Source of the DNA: an uncultured Bacteroidales bacterium
GTDB lineage: Bacteria; Bacteroidota; Bacteroidia; Bacteroidales; Barnesiellaceae
DNA length: 64,000 nucleotides
Direction of reading: 5' to 3'
Assembly (NCBI GenBank): GCA_949298955.1
Contig: CASFYQ010000004.1
Span: 62,001-126,000, forward strand
In this document: piece by piece, positions 8,059-17,787 of the stretch
Numbering within the stretch: position 1 is the first letter of the stretch
How the letters are laid out: each line of letters starts with the position of its first letter
Program-made: the position numbers and the translations under genes
The notes under the pieces: generated by a model
Seen by the model: the letters and a program-made list of their open reading frames with translations, nothing else
Database searches by the model: none
Told to the model about the DNA's origin: nothing

Positions 8059-9585
8059 CTATTTTCGTCCTGCTTTTATCTGTTTGAAAGCTTGTCCCAA
8101 CCGGGCGACAATGTCGCCGGCGGTGATATATTCTTCGCTCTCTTCGCGGGCGGCGATGTCGCCGGCGGTGCCGTGGAGGAATACCCCGATGATGGCGGCC
8201 TCTTCGGGCGGATACCCTTGCGCCAGCAGTGAGCCGATAATGCCGGTGAGCACGTCGCCGCTGCCGGCGGTTGCCATGCCGGGATTTCCCGTCGAGTTGA
8301 AATGTATCGAACCGTCGGGCAGGGCTATGGCGGTGTGGGCGCCTTTCAGTACGACGATAATGTCGTATTTGGTTGCCACGTGGGTGGCACATTTCAGGCG
8401 GGCTGCATCGTCGTTCATCGGGCCGAACATACGTTCGAGCTCATAGATGTGCGGGGTGAGTATGGTGCGCGAGGGCAGACGCCGCAAGATGCTTTGTTCC
8501 TGGGCAATACAGTTCAGGGCGTCGGCATCGAGCACGAGCGGACGTTTCACCTCGTCGAGCAGGTGCATGAGAGCCGCTATCGAGGTTTCGTTGCAACCCA
8601 TGCCCGGGCCTACGGCCAGTGCGGTATAGCGAGGATATGTGGGAATGGCCTCGATGTGCTCTTCGCCCGAGTCGGGCGAGAAAATGGCTTCGGGTATGGC
8701 CGTTTGCAGAATGAGGTTGGCACAGCGGGGAGCGTGTACCGATACCAGTCCGGCCCCGCTGTGCATTGCTGCTCGGGCCGCGAGTATGGCTGCTCCCATC
8801 ATGCCATGTTGCCCGGCGGCCAGCAGCAGGTGCCCATAGGTGCGTTTGTCGGAGAACTTGGCTCGCGAGTGAAGGCGAGGAGCCACGTCGGCAACCGTCG
8901 TCAGGTGGTAGCCGGTCTCGGTTTCGGCGATAGCCCGGGGGTGTAACCCGATGTCGAGCACTCTCACCCGGCCGGTAAACGGGGCGTTCTCGGCAAAGAA
9001 AAAGGCCAGCTTGGGAGTTTGAAACGTGAGGGTCAGGTCGGCCTGAACCACTCGGTCGGACGACGCTTCGGGGTTCCACTCTCCGAAGAGTCCTGATGGA
9101 ATATCGATAGCGATGACAAAAGCCCCCGACTCGTTGATATAGCGCACCAGCGAAGTGAACCCGCCCGTGAGGGGCTCGCGCAGGCCGGTCCCGAAGAGGC
9201 CGTCGACAATCACGTCGTCGGGCTGTATGGCCGGCGGGGTAAACTGGTTGGTGATTTCGTAGAAATCGGTGATGCCGGTTCTCTGCAATCGGTTGCGGTT
9301 TTCCGTGCAGTCGGCCGACAGGTGATGGCCGGGCAGGGTGTTGAATAGATACACGACGGGGCGGTATCCGCGTGCCAGCAGCAGGCGGGCGGCTGCCAGC
9401 GCATCGCCGCCGTTGTTGCCCGGTCCGGCAAAGATATAGAGATGACGGTCGGGCGAGACGGTTCGGCATATCTCATCGGTGAGTGCCTGGGCTGCCCGCT
9501 CCATCAAATCGATCGAGGCGATGGGTTCATATTCTATGGTAAGCTGGTCGAGCAGTTTGGTCGATTGGGTCGTAAAGAGTTTCAT
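8059..9585 (-). CDS. nnr: Bifunctional NAD(P)HX epimerase/dehydratase
   Basis: This enzyme repairs hydrated NADH and NADPH. The product (508 residues from this start) has the two expected parts: an N-terminal YjeF_N epimerase domain (about 1-215, with [16 protein letters not shown]), and a C-terminal ADP-dependent dehydratase domain of the ribokinase-like fold (about 235-505, with LAVGPGMG and the catalytic-loop motif [14 protein letters not shown]). A longer frame opens at 9636, but that start lies within or upstream of a -7 promoter box at 9634-9641, and the family normally begins MKLFTTQ-like, so 9585 is chosen. It is divergent from hpt. Confidence 0.93.
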   Translation of the reverse strand: MKLFTTQSTKLLDQLTIEYEPIASIDLMERAAQALTDEICRTVSPDRHLYIFAGPGNNGGDALAAARLLLARGYRPVVYLFNTLPGHHLSADCTENRNRLQRTGITDFYEITNQFTPPAIQPDDVIVDGLFGTGLREPLTGGFTSLVRYINESGAFVIAIDIPSGLFGEWNPEASSDRVVQADLTLTFQTPKLAFFFAENAPFTGRVRVLDIGLHPRAIAETETGYHLTTVADVAPRLHSRAKFSDKRTYGHLLLAAGQHGMMGAAILAARAAMHSGAGLVSVHAPRCANLILQTAIPEAIFSPDSGEEHIEAIPTYPRYTALAVGPGMGCNETSIAALMHLLDEVKRPLVLDADALNCIAQEQSILRRLPSRTILTPHIYELERMFGPMNDDAARLKCATHVATKYDIIVVLKGAHTAIALPDGSIHFNSTGNPGMATAGSGDVLTGIIGSLLAQGYPPEEAAIIGVFLHGTAGDIAAREESEEYITAGDIVARLGQAFKQIKAGRK

Positions 9586-9633
9586 ATCGGTACACGCTGT
9601 TTCCTTTCGTCGTTGCATTGGAAAGGAGTCATA

Positions 9634-9641
9634 CAAAAATA
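9634..9641 (-). promoter_or_regulatory. -7 element for nnr
   Basis: The minus strand reads TATTTTTG. It implies transcription from about 9630 and a leader of about 45 bases to the nnr start at 9585. A clear -33 was not found. Confidence 0.35.
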
Positions 9642-9748
9642 AAAAGAAAAACGCAGAACTTGAAATATTTTATCGTGTCGGCCGATGGGAGGGGAAGTAT
9701 TTCTGCAAAAATATAGGCTGCCGATGCCGTAGTTTTTACGATTTGTTA

Positions 9749-9756
9749 TACCTTTG
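9749..9756 (+). promoter_or_regulatory. -7 element for hpt
   Basis: TACCTTTG matches TAnnTTTG. Transcription would begin near 9760, only about 12 bases before the hpt start. This rules out the long open frame that begins at 9479, which lies antisense to nnr. Confidence 0.5.
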
Positions 9757-9772
9757 TGCAACATTCAGAATA

Positions 9773-10321
9773 ATGCCGATGGACACAAAAATTCAGATTA
9801 AAGACCGTTTTTTTACCCCCTATATTTCGAGGGAAGAGATAGCGGCGGCCGTAAGCCGGGTAGCTGCGAAGATGAATGAAGAGCTGGCCGGGACGAACCC
9901 CCTTTTCTTGTGCGTATTGAACGGCGCGTTTGTCTTTGCTGCCGACTTGTTCCGCGAGATTACGGTCGATGCAGAGATTTCGTTTATTCGCATGAAATCG
10001 TATGACGGTATGAAATCGACGGGCGAAGTGAAAGAACTCTACGGTTTGCAGCAAGATATTACCGGCCGTACGGTAGTCGTGGTCGAGGATATTGTCGATA
10101 CCGGGTTTACGATACAGCAGCTGATTCAAAAACTTAACGAGCATAACCCCAAGGAAATCAAGGTGGCCACCCTGCTGTTCAAGCCCGAGTCGCTCAAATG
10201 CGACATCAAGCCCGACTACGTGGCCCTCGAGATTCCCCCCGCTTTTATCGTGGGATATGGTCTCGATTATGACGAGCTGGGACGTAATCTGAAAGATATT
10301 TATGTCGTGGCCGAGGATTGA
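9773..10321 (+). CDS. hpt: Hypoxanthine phosphoribosyltransferase
   Basis: This purine salvage enzyme makes IMP/GMP from hypoxanthine/guanine and PRPP. The 182-residue product has the type I phosphoribosyltransferase PRPP loop [13 protein letters not shown], an upstream [14 protein letters not shown] segment and the C-terminal purine-binding [15 protein letters not shown] segment. The frame is open upstream to 9479, but that part is the complement of nnr. ATG 9773 (or 9779, two codons later) follows a good -7 box and gives the normal length. adk follows after 35 bases on the same strand, a plausible nucleotide-metabolism pair. Confidence 0.95.
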   Translation: MPMDTKIQIKDRFFTPYISREEIAAAVSRVAAKMNEELAGTNPLFLCVLNGAFVFAADLFREITVDAEISFIRMKSYDGMKSTGEVKELYGLQQDITGRTVVVVEDIVDTGFTIQQLIQKLNEHNPKEIKVATLLFKPESLKCDIKPDYVALEIPPAFIVGYGLDYDELGRNLKDIYVVAED

Positions 10322-10356
10322 AAAACATACGGTTGAATAGGATAATATAAGGTAAA

Positions 10357-10929
10357 ATGTTGAATATAGTTATTTTTGGCGCTCCGGGTTCGGGGAAAGG
10401 GACTCAGAGCGAGAATCTTATCAAAGAGTATGGTCTGTTCCATATCTCTACGGGTGATGTATTGCGCGAACAAATCGCCAAGGGTACCGAACTGGGAAAA
10501 ACGGCCGACTCGTATATCTCGAAAGGGCAGCTTATCCCCGACGAACTGATGGTCGATATTTTGGCTCATGTGCTCGATTCGCACGAAGAGGCCAAGAAGG
10601 GCGTGATATTCGACGGGTTCCCCCGCACCATTGCCCAGGCCGAAGCTCTCAATCGCATGCTGGCCGAACGGAATGCCCGGGTCGATGTTGTGTTGGGGCT
10701 CGAAGTCGAAGAACAGGAGTTGATTGACCGTCTGCTCAAACGCGGCCAAATCTCGGGGCGTAGCGACGACAACTTGGAGACCATACAGAAACGTCTCGAT
10801 GTGTACCACAACCAAACCAAGCCGCTCAAAGATTTCTATCTGAAAGAAAACAAATATCGGGCTATCCCCGGTATGGGCAGTGTAGAGGCTATCTTCGAAA
10901 GCATCAAGACTGCCATTGCCGGGTTGTAA
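10357..10929 (+). CDS. adk: Adenylate kinase
   Basis: Adenylate kinase interconverts ATP+AMP and 2 ADP. The 190-residue product carries the P-loop GAPGSGKGTQ at residues 7-16, the AMP-binding segment FHISTGDVLR, the DGFPRTIAQAEAL motif, and the R-rich catalytic region (RSDDN, KRLDVY). The lid is of the short form without the zinc-binding cysteines, as in many Bacteroidales enzymes. Start and length are normal. Confidence 0.96.
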   Translation: MLNIVIFGAPGSGKGTQSENLIKEYGLFHISTGDVLREQIAKGTELGKTADSYISKGQLIPDELMVDILAHVLDSHEEAKKGVIFDGFPRTIAQAEALNRMLAERNARVDVVLGLEVEEQELIDRLLKRGQISGRSDDNLETIQKRLDVYHNQTKPLKDFYLKENKYRAIPGMGSVEAIFESIKTAIAGL

Positions 10930-11054
10930 GGAAAACAATATTGGTTATGGAGGGGCTGTATCGTAACGCACGATGCGGCCCCTTTCCGTATCTGTTCGGG
11001 CCGGTTGCCTTGTCATGCCTGCGGTATACAGGCCCCGGGAAATCCTTAAAAAAT

Positions 11055-11085
11055 AAAAGGGCGGCCCTCCACAGGTCGCCCTTTT
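11055..11085. terminator. Bidirectional terminator between adk and the LRR gene
   Basis: AAAAGGGCG (11055-11063) and CGCCCTTTT (11077-11085) form a perfect 9-base stem with a 13-base loop. The flanking A-run and T-run give a U tract on either strand, which suits the two convergent genes. Confidence 0.75.
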
Positions 11086-11103
11086 GATATGGTTCGAGTG
11101 TGA

Positions 11104-13134
11104 TTATTTGACAATCACTTTGAAAGTCTTGATGGTATCGCCCGAGGTGACACGAACGATATAAATTCCGTTGTTTGCCGGGTGGAACGATACGCTGCCA
11201 CGGGCTTGGTCTATGCGGTCGACAAGGCTGCCGGTCATGTTGAACAGCTCGATTTTGCAGTTGTCCAGCGAGCCCAATACGACTTGCAGGGAGCCGTTGT
11301 TTTGGGCAACAAAGCACTCGTTGCCTTCGAGTTGCTCGATACCCGACTCGGCTTTACCGGTAAAGTGCAGCACGATTTTCTGGTTGAGGTCGCCGTCGGT
11401 ATTCTCAACGATTCCTGCCGGAATGGTTACGTAGTAGTTCTCGTTGCTTTCCAAGGCAATGGGTTGCACCCCTTCCTGATATTCATCGGCCGGGAACACG
11501 TTTACGGTTTTGCCGTTGGCAAAGGCCATCCAGCCCCCGTCGTTTTCAACAGGCTCGCCATACAGTTCCTGACCTTTTACGACTGTTACGTCGGGGAATT
11601 GTTGCAGCAGCGAGATGTTGTCGGCAAAGGTGATTTCGATAGTGCCGAGTGTTTCGAGTTCCGAATCGTTGGCAGGGAGTGTGCTCTCGGGGGCAATGAT
11701 GCCGGTAGCCGATTCGACGATGTTGTCGAACTGGTAGCCCCATTCACTGTTTTCATAGTCGCTCTTGCAGCCTTTGGGTACATATACGGTCACTTGCGCG
11801 GCATCGATATTGCTAAAAGGGTGGTCATATCCCTCGTAGTAGTTCAGTGCGGGAGGGGTGGCACCCAGGCAATATACCTCGATGAGCGCCGTGCAGCCGT
11901 TGAAGGCATATGATTCGATCGATTGAATGCCCGAGGGAATCGTTACCGATTTCAACGCAGTAGATTGGGCAAAAGTACCCTCATACACGTGGGTCATACC
12001 CTCGGGGAGAACGACCGTGGTCAGTTGGGTTTTTGCAAATGCCTGGCTGCCGAACTGTACCAGCGATGCGGGGAAATTGATTTCGGCCAGAGCCGACTCG
12101 GAGAAAGCGTTGTCGTCGAAAGCGCGCATACCATCGGGGACGACTACTTTCTGGACGGTCGAGTGGGCAAAAGCTCCTTCGCCTACACCCAGACACCCAT
12201 CGGCAATGGTATACTCGGTTGCGGGGGCTTGGCCGGGATAAGCCATCAGCACGTTGCCGTTGGCCGAGTACAATACGCCGTTTATCGCCTGGCAAGCCGT
12301 ATTGCCGGCTTCGACTTCAAAGGCCGTGACACCTACATTGGAGAAAGCGGCATCGCCTACCTCCGTTACGCCGGCAGGAATGGTCACCGAGGCCAGCGAG
12401 GTGTTGTCGAGGAAGGCATATTCGCCTATCGATTTGAGACTGGACGGGAGGTTGATGGAGGTGAGCTTCGCACATTCGCGGAAAGCCCCTTCGTTCAACG
12501 TTTCTACTCCTTCGCCCAAGGTTACCTGCGAGAGGTTGGGGCAGAGCTGGAAAGCATTGTCGCCAATCGTTTTGCAGCTGCCGGGAATGGTTATTTGGGT
12601 GATACCCGTTTTGTAGAAGGCTCCGTTGCCGATAGAGTTGAAATTGCCGGCAAAGGTGATGGTGGTCATAGACTGGTTGTTGAAGAAACAGTTTGTAGGT
12701 ATCTCGGTTACTCCGGCAGGGATAGCGAGAGACTGCAATTTGCTGTTCGAGCCCAGGGCATAGTCGCCCAGTTTGGTGATGTTTTCCGACAAAACCACCT
12801 CTTCCAAATCGTAGTTGTAATAGATGGCATTCTCTTTCAACTCGGTAACGGTGTTGGGCATTTCGATTTTACGAATGCCCGAAGTCCACCGGAAGGCATA
12901 TGTTTCGAGCGAGGTCACCGTATAGCTTTTCCCTCCGTAAGAAACGGTCGAGGGGATTACAACCTCGGTCACCGACGATTCGCCCTCTTCATTGAATCCC
13001 GATACGCCCACCGTATTCTCGCCGGTTACGGTGTATTGGATTCTGTTCTCTTCAAAAGTCACAGTCTCTTGGGCTTTGACCTGAAATGTACAGATTGCCA
13101 TAAAGGCAGTAAACAAAGTAACAAATTTCTTCAT
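11104..13134 (-). CDS. BspA-like leucine-rich-repeat surface protein with T9SS-like C-terminus
   Basis: The 676-residue product starts with a signal peptide (MKKFVTLFTAFMAICTFQVKA). About 14 repeats of the LRR_5/BspA type follow through residue 460 or so, each resembling 'lxsvtIPsgvtxIgxxAFxxc' (for example SVTIPAGVTEVGDAAF and SINLPSSLKSIGEYAF). Next comes an Ig-like beta domain (about 480-595), then a C-terminal segment of about 70 residues ending GIYIVRVTSGDTIKTFKVIVK. That end resembles the T9SS type A sorting domain. Related BspA proteins bind host matrix proteins or other bacteria, so a surface adhesin is likely. It is the only gene in its transcription unit. Confidence 0.88.
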   Translation of the reverse strand: MKKFVTLFTAFMAICTFQVKAQETVTFEENRIQYTVTGENTVGVSGFNEEGESSVTEVVIPSTVSYGGKSYTVTSLETYAFRWTSGIRKIEMPNTVTELKENAIYYNYDLEEVVLSENITKLGDYALGSNSKLQSLAIPAGVTEIPTNCFFNNQSMTTITFAGNFNSIGNGAFYKTGITQITIPGSCKTIGDNAFQLCPNLSQVTLGEGVETLNEGAFRECAKLTSINLPSSLKSIGEYAFLDNTSLASVTIPAGVTEVGDAAFSNVGVTAFEVEAGNTACQAINGVLYSANGNVLMAYPGQAPATEYTIADGCLGVGEGAFAHSTVQKVVVPDGMRAFDDNAFSESALAEINFPASLVQFGSQAFAKTQLTTVVLPEGMTHVYEGTFAQSTALKSVTIPSGIQSIESYAFNGCTALIEVYCLGATPPALNYYEGYDHPFSNIDAAQVTVYVPKGCKSDYENSEWGYQFDNIVESATGIIAPESTLPANDSELETLGTIEITFADNISLLQQFPDVTVVKGQELYGEPVENDGGWMAFANGKTVNVFPADEYQEGVQPIALESNENYYVTIPAGIVENTDGDLNQKIVLHFTGKAESGIEQLEGNECFVAQNNGSLQVVLGSLDNCKIELFNMTGSLVDRIDQARGSVSFHPANNGIYIVRVTSGDTIKTFKVIVK

Positions 13135-13449
13135 AGATGTTCTGTTTTTAGAAAATTCGGTGCAAAGATATATGTTTTCATATAATATGAAACTGTATGC
13201 ACAATTTATTTGGTTAAAAGAAATTATTTGAATTTTTATTCGTTGTTCTGGTATTTTGGGGCTATTGAAACCGCATGTCCTGTTGACAATGCCTTCTGTT
13301 GTCCCGATTTTATAATCTCGCGGATTATCCCTATTTTTGTGCCGTGAAACTTTCTGTCAAAGGGACCGGGTCGGGCACGCGTATCGATGGAGTGTTCTCC
13401 CTTTTTGTCGCTCTTGCAGATTGTATTGTTATCAATAAAGAACAGAAAT
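13135..13449. other. Divergent control region between the LRR gene and obg
   Basis: This 315-base AT-rich gap holds candidate -7 boxes for both flanking genes: CAAAGATA at 13163-13170 (minus-strand TATCTTTG, leader of about 25 bases to the LRR gene) and TATTTTTG at 13332-13339 (plus strand, about 107 bases before obg). Neither has a convincing -33. An open frame that runs into obg from 13387 shows no sign of being translated. No RNA gene or repeat was noticed. Confidence 0.4.
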
Positions 13450-14580
13450 ATGGCAGAGTCGAATTTCGTAGATTATGTGAAAATACTTTGTCGCTCGGGT
13501 AAAGGAGGGGCCGGAGCCATGCACTTGTACCGGGCTAAATATGTGCCTAAGGGCGGCCCCGATGGCGGTGACGGCGGCCGGGGTGGAAATATCTATTTGC
13601 GCGCCAACCGCAATTTGTGGACTCTGTTGCACTTGAAATATTCGCGCCATGTCTTTGCCGGTAATGGTTCGCCCGGAGGTGCCAATCGCAGTTTTGGCAA
13701 AGATGGCGAGGACAAGACTATCGAGGTGCCTTGCGGCACGGCGGTGTTCGATGCCGATACGGGAGAGTTCCTGTGCGAGGTGACCCAAGACGGCGAAGAA
13801 CTCGTGCTTCTTAAAGGCGGCCGCGGTGGTTTGGGCAACTGGCATTTCAAGTCGGCCACCAACCAAACACCGCGCTATGCCCAGCCCGGCGAACCGGCTA
13901 TCGAGCGTTCGGTCATTTTGGAGCTGAAACTCTTGGCCGATGTGGGTCTGGTGGGATTCCCCAATGCCGGCAAGTCGACCTTGCTGTCGACCATTTCGGC
14001 AGCCCGTCCCAAGATTGCCGACTATCCCTTCACGACGCTTGAGCCCAATCTGGGCATTGTCTCTTACCGCGACAACCGCTCGTTTGTGATGGCCGATATT
14101 CCCGGTATCATCGAGGGAGCCAGCGAAGGCAAAGGGTTGGGGCTTCGTTTCTTGCGACATGTCGAGCGCAATGCCGTATTGCTTTTTATGGTGCCGGCCG
14201 ATACCGACAATATTCGCAAGGAGTATGAAATCTTGCTGCGCGAACTTACCGCCTTTAACCCCGATTTGCAGGATAAGCAGCGGGTACTGGCCGTGACCAA
14301 GAGCGACATGCTCGACGACGAACTGCTCGAAGCCCTGAGAGGCGACTTGCCCGATATACCCACGGTATTCATCTCGTCGGTGACGGGGCAGGGCATTACC
14401 GAGTTGAAAGACCTCTTGTGGAACGAACTCAACGATGAGAAGAACCGTGTGATGACTCTCACGCACCGCAACCTCGATGCCCGTCACCGGGTGGCCGAGG
14501 AGGATAATTTCGACACCGGGGCCGGTCTCGATGGTGACGGTTCGGCCGATGAAGATAATTACGACGAAGAGGACTGGTGA
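13450..14580 (+). CDS. obg: GTPase ObgE/CgtA
   Basis: This essential GTPase is linked to 50S ribosomal subunit assembly and the stringent response. The 376-residue product shows the glycine-rich Obg fold at residues 1-155 ([24 protein letters not shown]). The G domain has P-loop GFPNAGKST, the switch regions FTTLEPNLG and [16 protein letters not shown], and TKSD as the NKxD guanine motif. An acidic C-terminal tail follows. The start at 13450 ([12 protein letters not shown]) is the family's usual N-terminus; the frame is open upstream but without homology. The stop overlaps the next start. Confidence 0.96.
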   Translation: MAESNFVDYVKILCRSGKGGAGAMHLYRAKYVPKGGPDGGDGGRGGNIYLRANRNLWTLLHLKYSRHVFAGNGSPGGANRSFGKDGEDKTIEVPCGTAVFDADTGEFLCEVTQDGEELVLLKGGRGGLGNWHFKSATNQTPRYAQPGEPAIERSVILELKLLADVGLVGFPNAGKSTLLSTISAARPKIADYPFTTLEPNLGIVSYRDNRSFVMADIPGIIEGASEGKGLGLRFLRHVERNAVLLFMVPADTDNIRKEYEILLRELTAFNPDLQDKQRVLAVTKSDMLDDELLEALRGDLPDIPTVFISSVTGQGITELKDLLWNELNDEKNRVMTLTHRNLDARHRVAEEDNFDTGAGLDGDGSADEDNYDEEDW

Positions 14581-15392
14581 TGATTCTGCACGAGACCGAT
14601 ACCTTCCAATGGTACTCTTTTCAGCTTTTCGACTCCCTGCCGGGTGTCGTCTCCTTTGTGACTACCCGCGGCGGTGCCGTCGACGGCAATCCTTTCTCGA
14701 CCGATAATCTGGGAGAATATACCGGCGATGCTCCCGAACGGGTCGCTGCCAATCGGCAGCGGTTGCACGATGCCTTGGGTTTCGACCTCTTGGCCGCGCC
14801 CCGTCAGGTACACGGTGTGGAGGTGGTGCCTGTCACGGCCGATATGATTGACCTGCCTGCCGACGAATTGTGCAAGCGGCTCGATGGTGCCGATGCCGTG
14901 ATGACCGACCGGCCCGGCGTAGCGGTTGCCGTCTCTACGGCCGACTGTGTGCCGGTACTGCTCTACGACCCCGAGCATCGGGCTTGCGCCGCAGTGCATG
15001 CCGGGTGGCGGGGAATGGCCGCACACATCGTGCGAGAGGCCGTCGGGTCGATGCAGGTTCGCTATGGTTCACACCCGGCCCGGTTGTATGCTGCCGTGGG
15101 GCCGTCGATAGGTCCCGACAGTTTTGAGGTGGGCGACGAGGTGGTCGAGGCGTTTTCTTTGGCCGGTTTCGACCCGTTGGCTGTGGTGCGGCGTTACCCG
15201 TCGGGGCGGGCTCATATCGACTTGTGGGCTGCCGCTGTCGAGGAACTCACGGCGTGTGGCGTAGAATTGTCGCAAATCGAGGTGGCCGGCATTTGTACCC
15301 GTGTGCGGTGCGATGCGTTTTTCTCGGCCCGGGCCTTGGGTGTTCGCTCCGGTCGTTTTCTCACAGGGTTGTATTGCAGTCCTGTTCGATAA
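14577..15392 (+). CDS. pgeF: PgeF/YlmD (YfiH) family protein
   Basis: The 271-residue product belongs to the DUF152/LACC1 family, described as laccase-like oxidases or purine nucleoside phosphorylases and, in E. coli, as a peptidoglycan-editing factor. Visible family signatures are [56 protein letters not shown] and [16 protein letters not shown], which supply the conserved His and Cys metal ligands. ATG 14577 overlaps the obg TGA; ATG 14580, one codon later, is equally possible. Translational coupling with obg is likely. Which of the published activities applies cannot be told from sequence. Confidence 0.9.
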   Translation: MMILHETDTFQWYSFQLFDSLPGVVSFVTTRGGAVDGNPFSTDNLGEYTGDAPERVAANRQRLHDALGFDLLAAPRQVHGVEVVPVTADMIDLPADELCKRLDGADAVMTDRPGVAVAVSTADCVPVLLYDPEHRACAAVHAGWRGMAAHIVREAVGSMQVRYGSHPARLYAAVGPSIGPDSFEVGDEVVEAFSLAGFDPLAVVRRYPSGRAHIDLWAAAVEELTACGVELSQIEVAGICTRVRCDAFFSARALGVRSGRFLTGLYCSPVR

Positions 15393-15474
15393 ATCCCGTT
15401 TGTTTTTCTCCGCAGGGAGGCCTGGAACTCGACTCGTGTTGCGAGCCGTTTTCTCTTTTGTCTCTTTGAAAAAA

Positions 15475-15542
15475 GAGGCTGCGCCGGGATTTTCATCTCG
15501 TGCAGCCTCCGATTGGCCGCTCTTTTTAACTCGTTAAGAGCG
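15475..15542. terminator. Two stem-loops between convergent pgeF and the nuclease gene
   Basis: GAGGCTGC (15475-15482) pairs with GCAGCCTC (15502-15509). A second stem pairs the CGCTCTT...AAC arm (15518-15530) with GTTAAGAGCG (15533-15542), leaving a three-base bulge. T-rich sequence follows. They lie between the ends of two convergent genes, so terminator function on one or both strands is likely. Each stem is imperfect. Confidence 0.45.
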
Positions 15543-15586
15543 ACCGGTTTTCCCCTTTTTTGTGCCGTCAGTCTCAGCCGGGGAAA

Positions 15587-17320
15587 TTAGAGAACCCATT
15601 CAGAGGGAGTGCATTGCTGTTTCACTCCGTTGTCGACGGTGGGGAAGAAGGTAAATCCCGTCTGTTGTTCGATATATTCTACCGATGTGCAATACTCTGT
15701 GTCGAAGGTTTCGGGGAGGTCGCCACGGTGTTCAATCCAAAAACCGATGGATTTCAGTTCGTCGGCGCTGCATTTCCCGATGGGTTTCCCTGTATTGCCC
15801 GAGCGAGTGCGCAGAATAACTTTGAAATAATGAGTAGGCACGGGACACAACTTGGCCTCGGGGTCGCGGCTGCTGCCATAGCTGCCGTCGTAGGTTGAGG
15901 CATATCCGTCGCCAAAGTAGCAGCCGGTCACTACGTAGAGTGTGTCGGAGCACATGTTGTCGCGTATCTTGCCTTCGAGCGACTCCCATATTCCGCCGTT
16001 GAAACTGCTGTTTTGCGGCGTCATGTTCGACGCATAGAAGGTTTGGCTGTTCAGTTCGTCGTTCACGGTGCGGTCGCCCGAAGGTATCTGGTGACCACGC
16101 GAATAATTGTTGTAGTAGCAGTAGGGGTTGCCGTAGAGCAGAGCCTGGAAGCTCGCGTCGATGAGGGGGTCGGCAGCCCAGGCTTCGGTGCGGCCGCTGC
16201 TGCCCCGGTAGCACGAGTGCAGGGGATAGGCCACCCACAAGGCGGCATGCTTTTCGCTGTCGAAGAGCATGGTATAGCTGCGCACCCGCTGGCCGTCTAT
16301 TGTGCCATAGTGGGTCACCACCAGATCGCCGGTGCCGTAAACGGGCAATTCGGCCGGAGGATAAGAGGTATTGTCGAATGCGATAATCTGGCTCGACGGC
16401 TCGCCGTCGGTCAGCCGCACATCGTCGATGCGTAGCATGTTGGCGCTGCCGGTGGTGCTGAACCGTATGCAGAGGGTGCCGTCGGTGATGTTTTGTACCG
16501 TAAATTCGCTGGTGGTGAGCTCCCAGTTGTTGTTCAGCGGGCGTGTATAGTCAAGCTCAACCCACGACGAGCCGTTGCCTATCTCGACCCGCAAGTCGGC
16601 GTAGTCGAACATCTTGTTTTCCGAGCTGCCGAATTGCAGTATGAAATCACGCTCTTGTCCCACTTGGATTCCGTTGATGGCCAGGAAACTGGTACTTTTG
16701 TTGAAATAGAGGTTGTTTTTGCCCGAAGCATAAGGCTTGTAGGCCGCCGACGGGGCATAGTCCGAGGTCCAGTCGCTACGTACCGATACGCTCATCTGGT
16801 CGTAGGTTTCGCTGCCTTGTCCGATGCCCGTCGCGTTTTTCCAGCCGTCGAACTGGTCGAGGTAGGGCCAATAGGTATTTTTCTCCGCTACCTCTTTGTC
16901 GAAATCGTTGTGGTAGATAATCGTACGCTCGGGGACCACCGTGGTTGCTTCGCGTGTGACGGTCACCTCGCATGTAACCACATCTTCATCGTCGGTTTGC
17001 GGCACGGTCGATACGGTGAGCTTGCAATTCTCGCCGACCGGAGCATCGGTGATGGTTATCTGCGATTGGCCGCTTGTACCGGCACTGCGGTCTATTTTCA
17101 GGGCGTCGTTGCTTACGGTTGCTTTCCATGCAGTGTTGGAACTCACGGTGACGACATTTTTCGATGCGTCGTTTTCGTCGAAAGTCAATGCCTTGGGCGA
17201 TACGGTAAGAATTATTTCTTCGGGAGTCGAGCCGGGAACTTCGGGCTCTTGCTCGTCTTTTTCGGTGCAGGCACAGAGGGCAAGCAACACCCCCAAAGAA
17301 TAGGTGTAAATTTTATTCAT
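15587..17320 (-). CDS. Secreted DNA/RNA non-specific endonuclease lipoprotein with BACON-like domain
   Basis: The 577-residue product starts with a lipoprotein signal (VLLALCAC, Cys18). A BACON-like beta domain (about 30-130: LTVSPKALTFDEND, SSNTAWKAT) and a beta-sandwich-like middle part (about 140-310) come next. The C-terminal half is a NucA/NucG-type endonuclease. The active-site region reads SRGHQIPSGDR, with the catalytic histidine in RGH; the Mg ligand and helix region reads SNMTPQNSSFNGGIWESLE. In most relatives the first motif is DRGH, and here Asp is replaced by Ser. A longer frame begins at 17341, but ATG 17320 gives a proper signal peptide. The protein probably degrades extracellular nucleic acids at the cell surface. 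Confidence 0.85.
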   Translation of the reverse strand: MNKIYTYSLGVLLALCACTEKDEQEPEVPGSTPEEIILTVSPKALTFDENDASKNVVTVSSNTAWKATVSNDALKIDRSAGTSGQSQITITDAPVGENCKLTVSTVPQTDDEDVVTCEVTVTREATTVVPERTIIYHNDFDKEVAEKNTYWPYLDQFDGWKNATGIGQGSETYDQMSVSVRSDWTSDYAPSAAYKPYASGKNNLYFNKSTSFLAINGIQVGQERDFILQFGSSENKMFDYADLRVEIGNGSSWVELDYTRPLNNNWELTTSEFTVQNITDGTLCIRFSTTGSANMLRIDDVRLTDGEPSSQIIAFDNTSYPPAELPVYGTGDLVVTHYGTIDGQRVRSYTMLFDSEKHAALWVAYPLHSCYRGSSGRTEAWAADPLIDASFQALLYGNPYCYYNNYSRGHQIPSGDRTVNDELNSQTFYASNMTPQNSSFNGGIWESLEGKIRDNMCSDTLYVVTGCYFGDGYASTYDGSYGSSRDPEAKLCPVPTHYFKVILRTRSGNTGKPIGKCSADELKSIGFWIEHRGDLPETFDTEYCTSVEYIEQQTGFTFFPTVDNGVKQQCTPSEWVL

Positions 17321-17787
17321 GAGTGATAAATTAAAATTCAATTTAACGACAAAAATAATAAGGTTATAGTGAAAAGAGAGTGCAATGCGTCAAATTTTGG
17401 TGTCAATACATCAAAAATGGGAAAAAAGAAAAGACGATTGGGGGAAGCAGAGAATGAATTTTCACACTTGAAGCAAAATGGAGTATAGGTATAATCCATT
17501 GATAAACAGTAGTATATATGCAGGATGTAATGAATGTAATAATATAATATTAAGATTTTTATTGAAATAGCAACATTTTTATATTTATAATGTTGTAATT
17601 ATTATTAAAATATATAATTTTGTCCATAATTAACTACCTGAGAAAACAGGTTTTTAATCAAGCTCAAAGAGCACATGATGGGTCAATGTAAAAAAGAGAT
17701 GCATTGAAAATAAGGAAGAAATAGAGGGGGAATTGAAAAAACAAGGATAGTAAACATTATATATTCTACTAACGTCACATAAATTAC
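17321..17787. other. AT-rich control region upstream of the fimbrial operon
   Basis: This 467-base gap is the most AT-rich part of the window and holds no credible gene. It contains the fimbrial promoter (17593-17622), a CAACATT/AATGTTG inverted repeat (17571-17577 and 17589-17595) that overlaps its -33 box, and a short CCTG/CAGG hairpin followed by TTTTT (17637-17655) in the leader. A minus-strand -7 box (TATTTTTG, 17357-17350) may serve the nuclease gene. A weak 12-base inverted repeat (17508-17519 and 17759-17770, one mismatch) flanks the promoter and is discussed among the rejected items. Confidence 0.45.
17593..17622 (+). promoter_or_regulatory. Promoter of the fimbrial operon
   Basis: TTG at 17593-17595, 19 bases, then TAATTTTG at 17615-17622 match the Bacteroidetes -33/-7 pattern. 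Transcription would start near 17626, giving a leader of about 160 bases before the DUF3575 gene, unusually long next to the 15-25 base leaders implied elsewhere in the window. Confidence 0.55.

Noticed and set aside
9479..9772. Open frame continuous with hpt, giving a 280-residue protein
   Set aside because: The extra part is antisense to nnr, lacks homology, and lies upstream of the -7 box at 9749-9756.
12254..13185. Long open frames on the plus strand opposite the LRR gene (11923-13185 and others)
   Set aside because: They mirror the regular codon pattern of the repeats in the real minus-strand gene and show no domain, start context or composition of their own.
17508..17770. AGTAGTATATAT (17508-17519) and ATATATTCTACT (17759-17770) as inverted repeats of an invertible fimbrial promoter segment
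   Set aside because: They match at 11 of 12 positions, but in so AT-rich a region several such pairs are expected by chance. No invertase gene is in the window and the match does not extend outward. Long reads showing both orientations would revive the idea.
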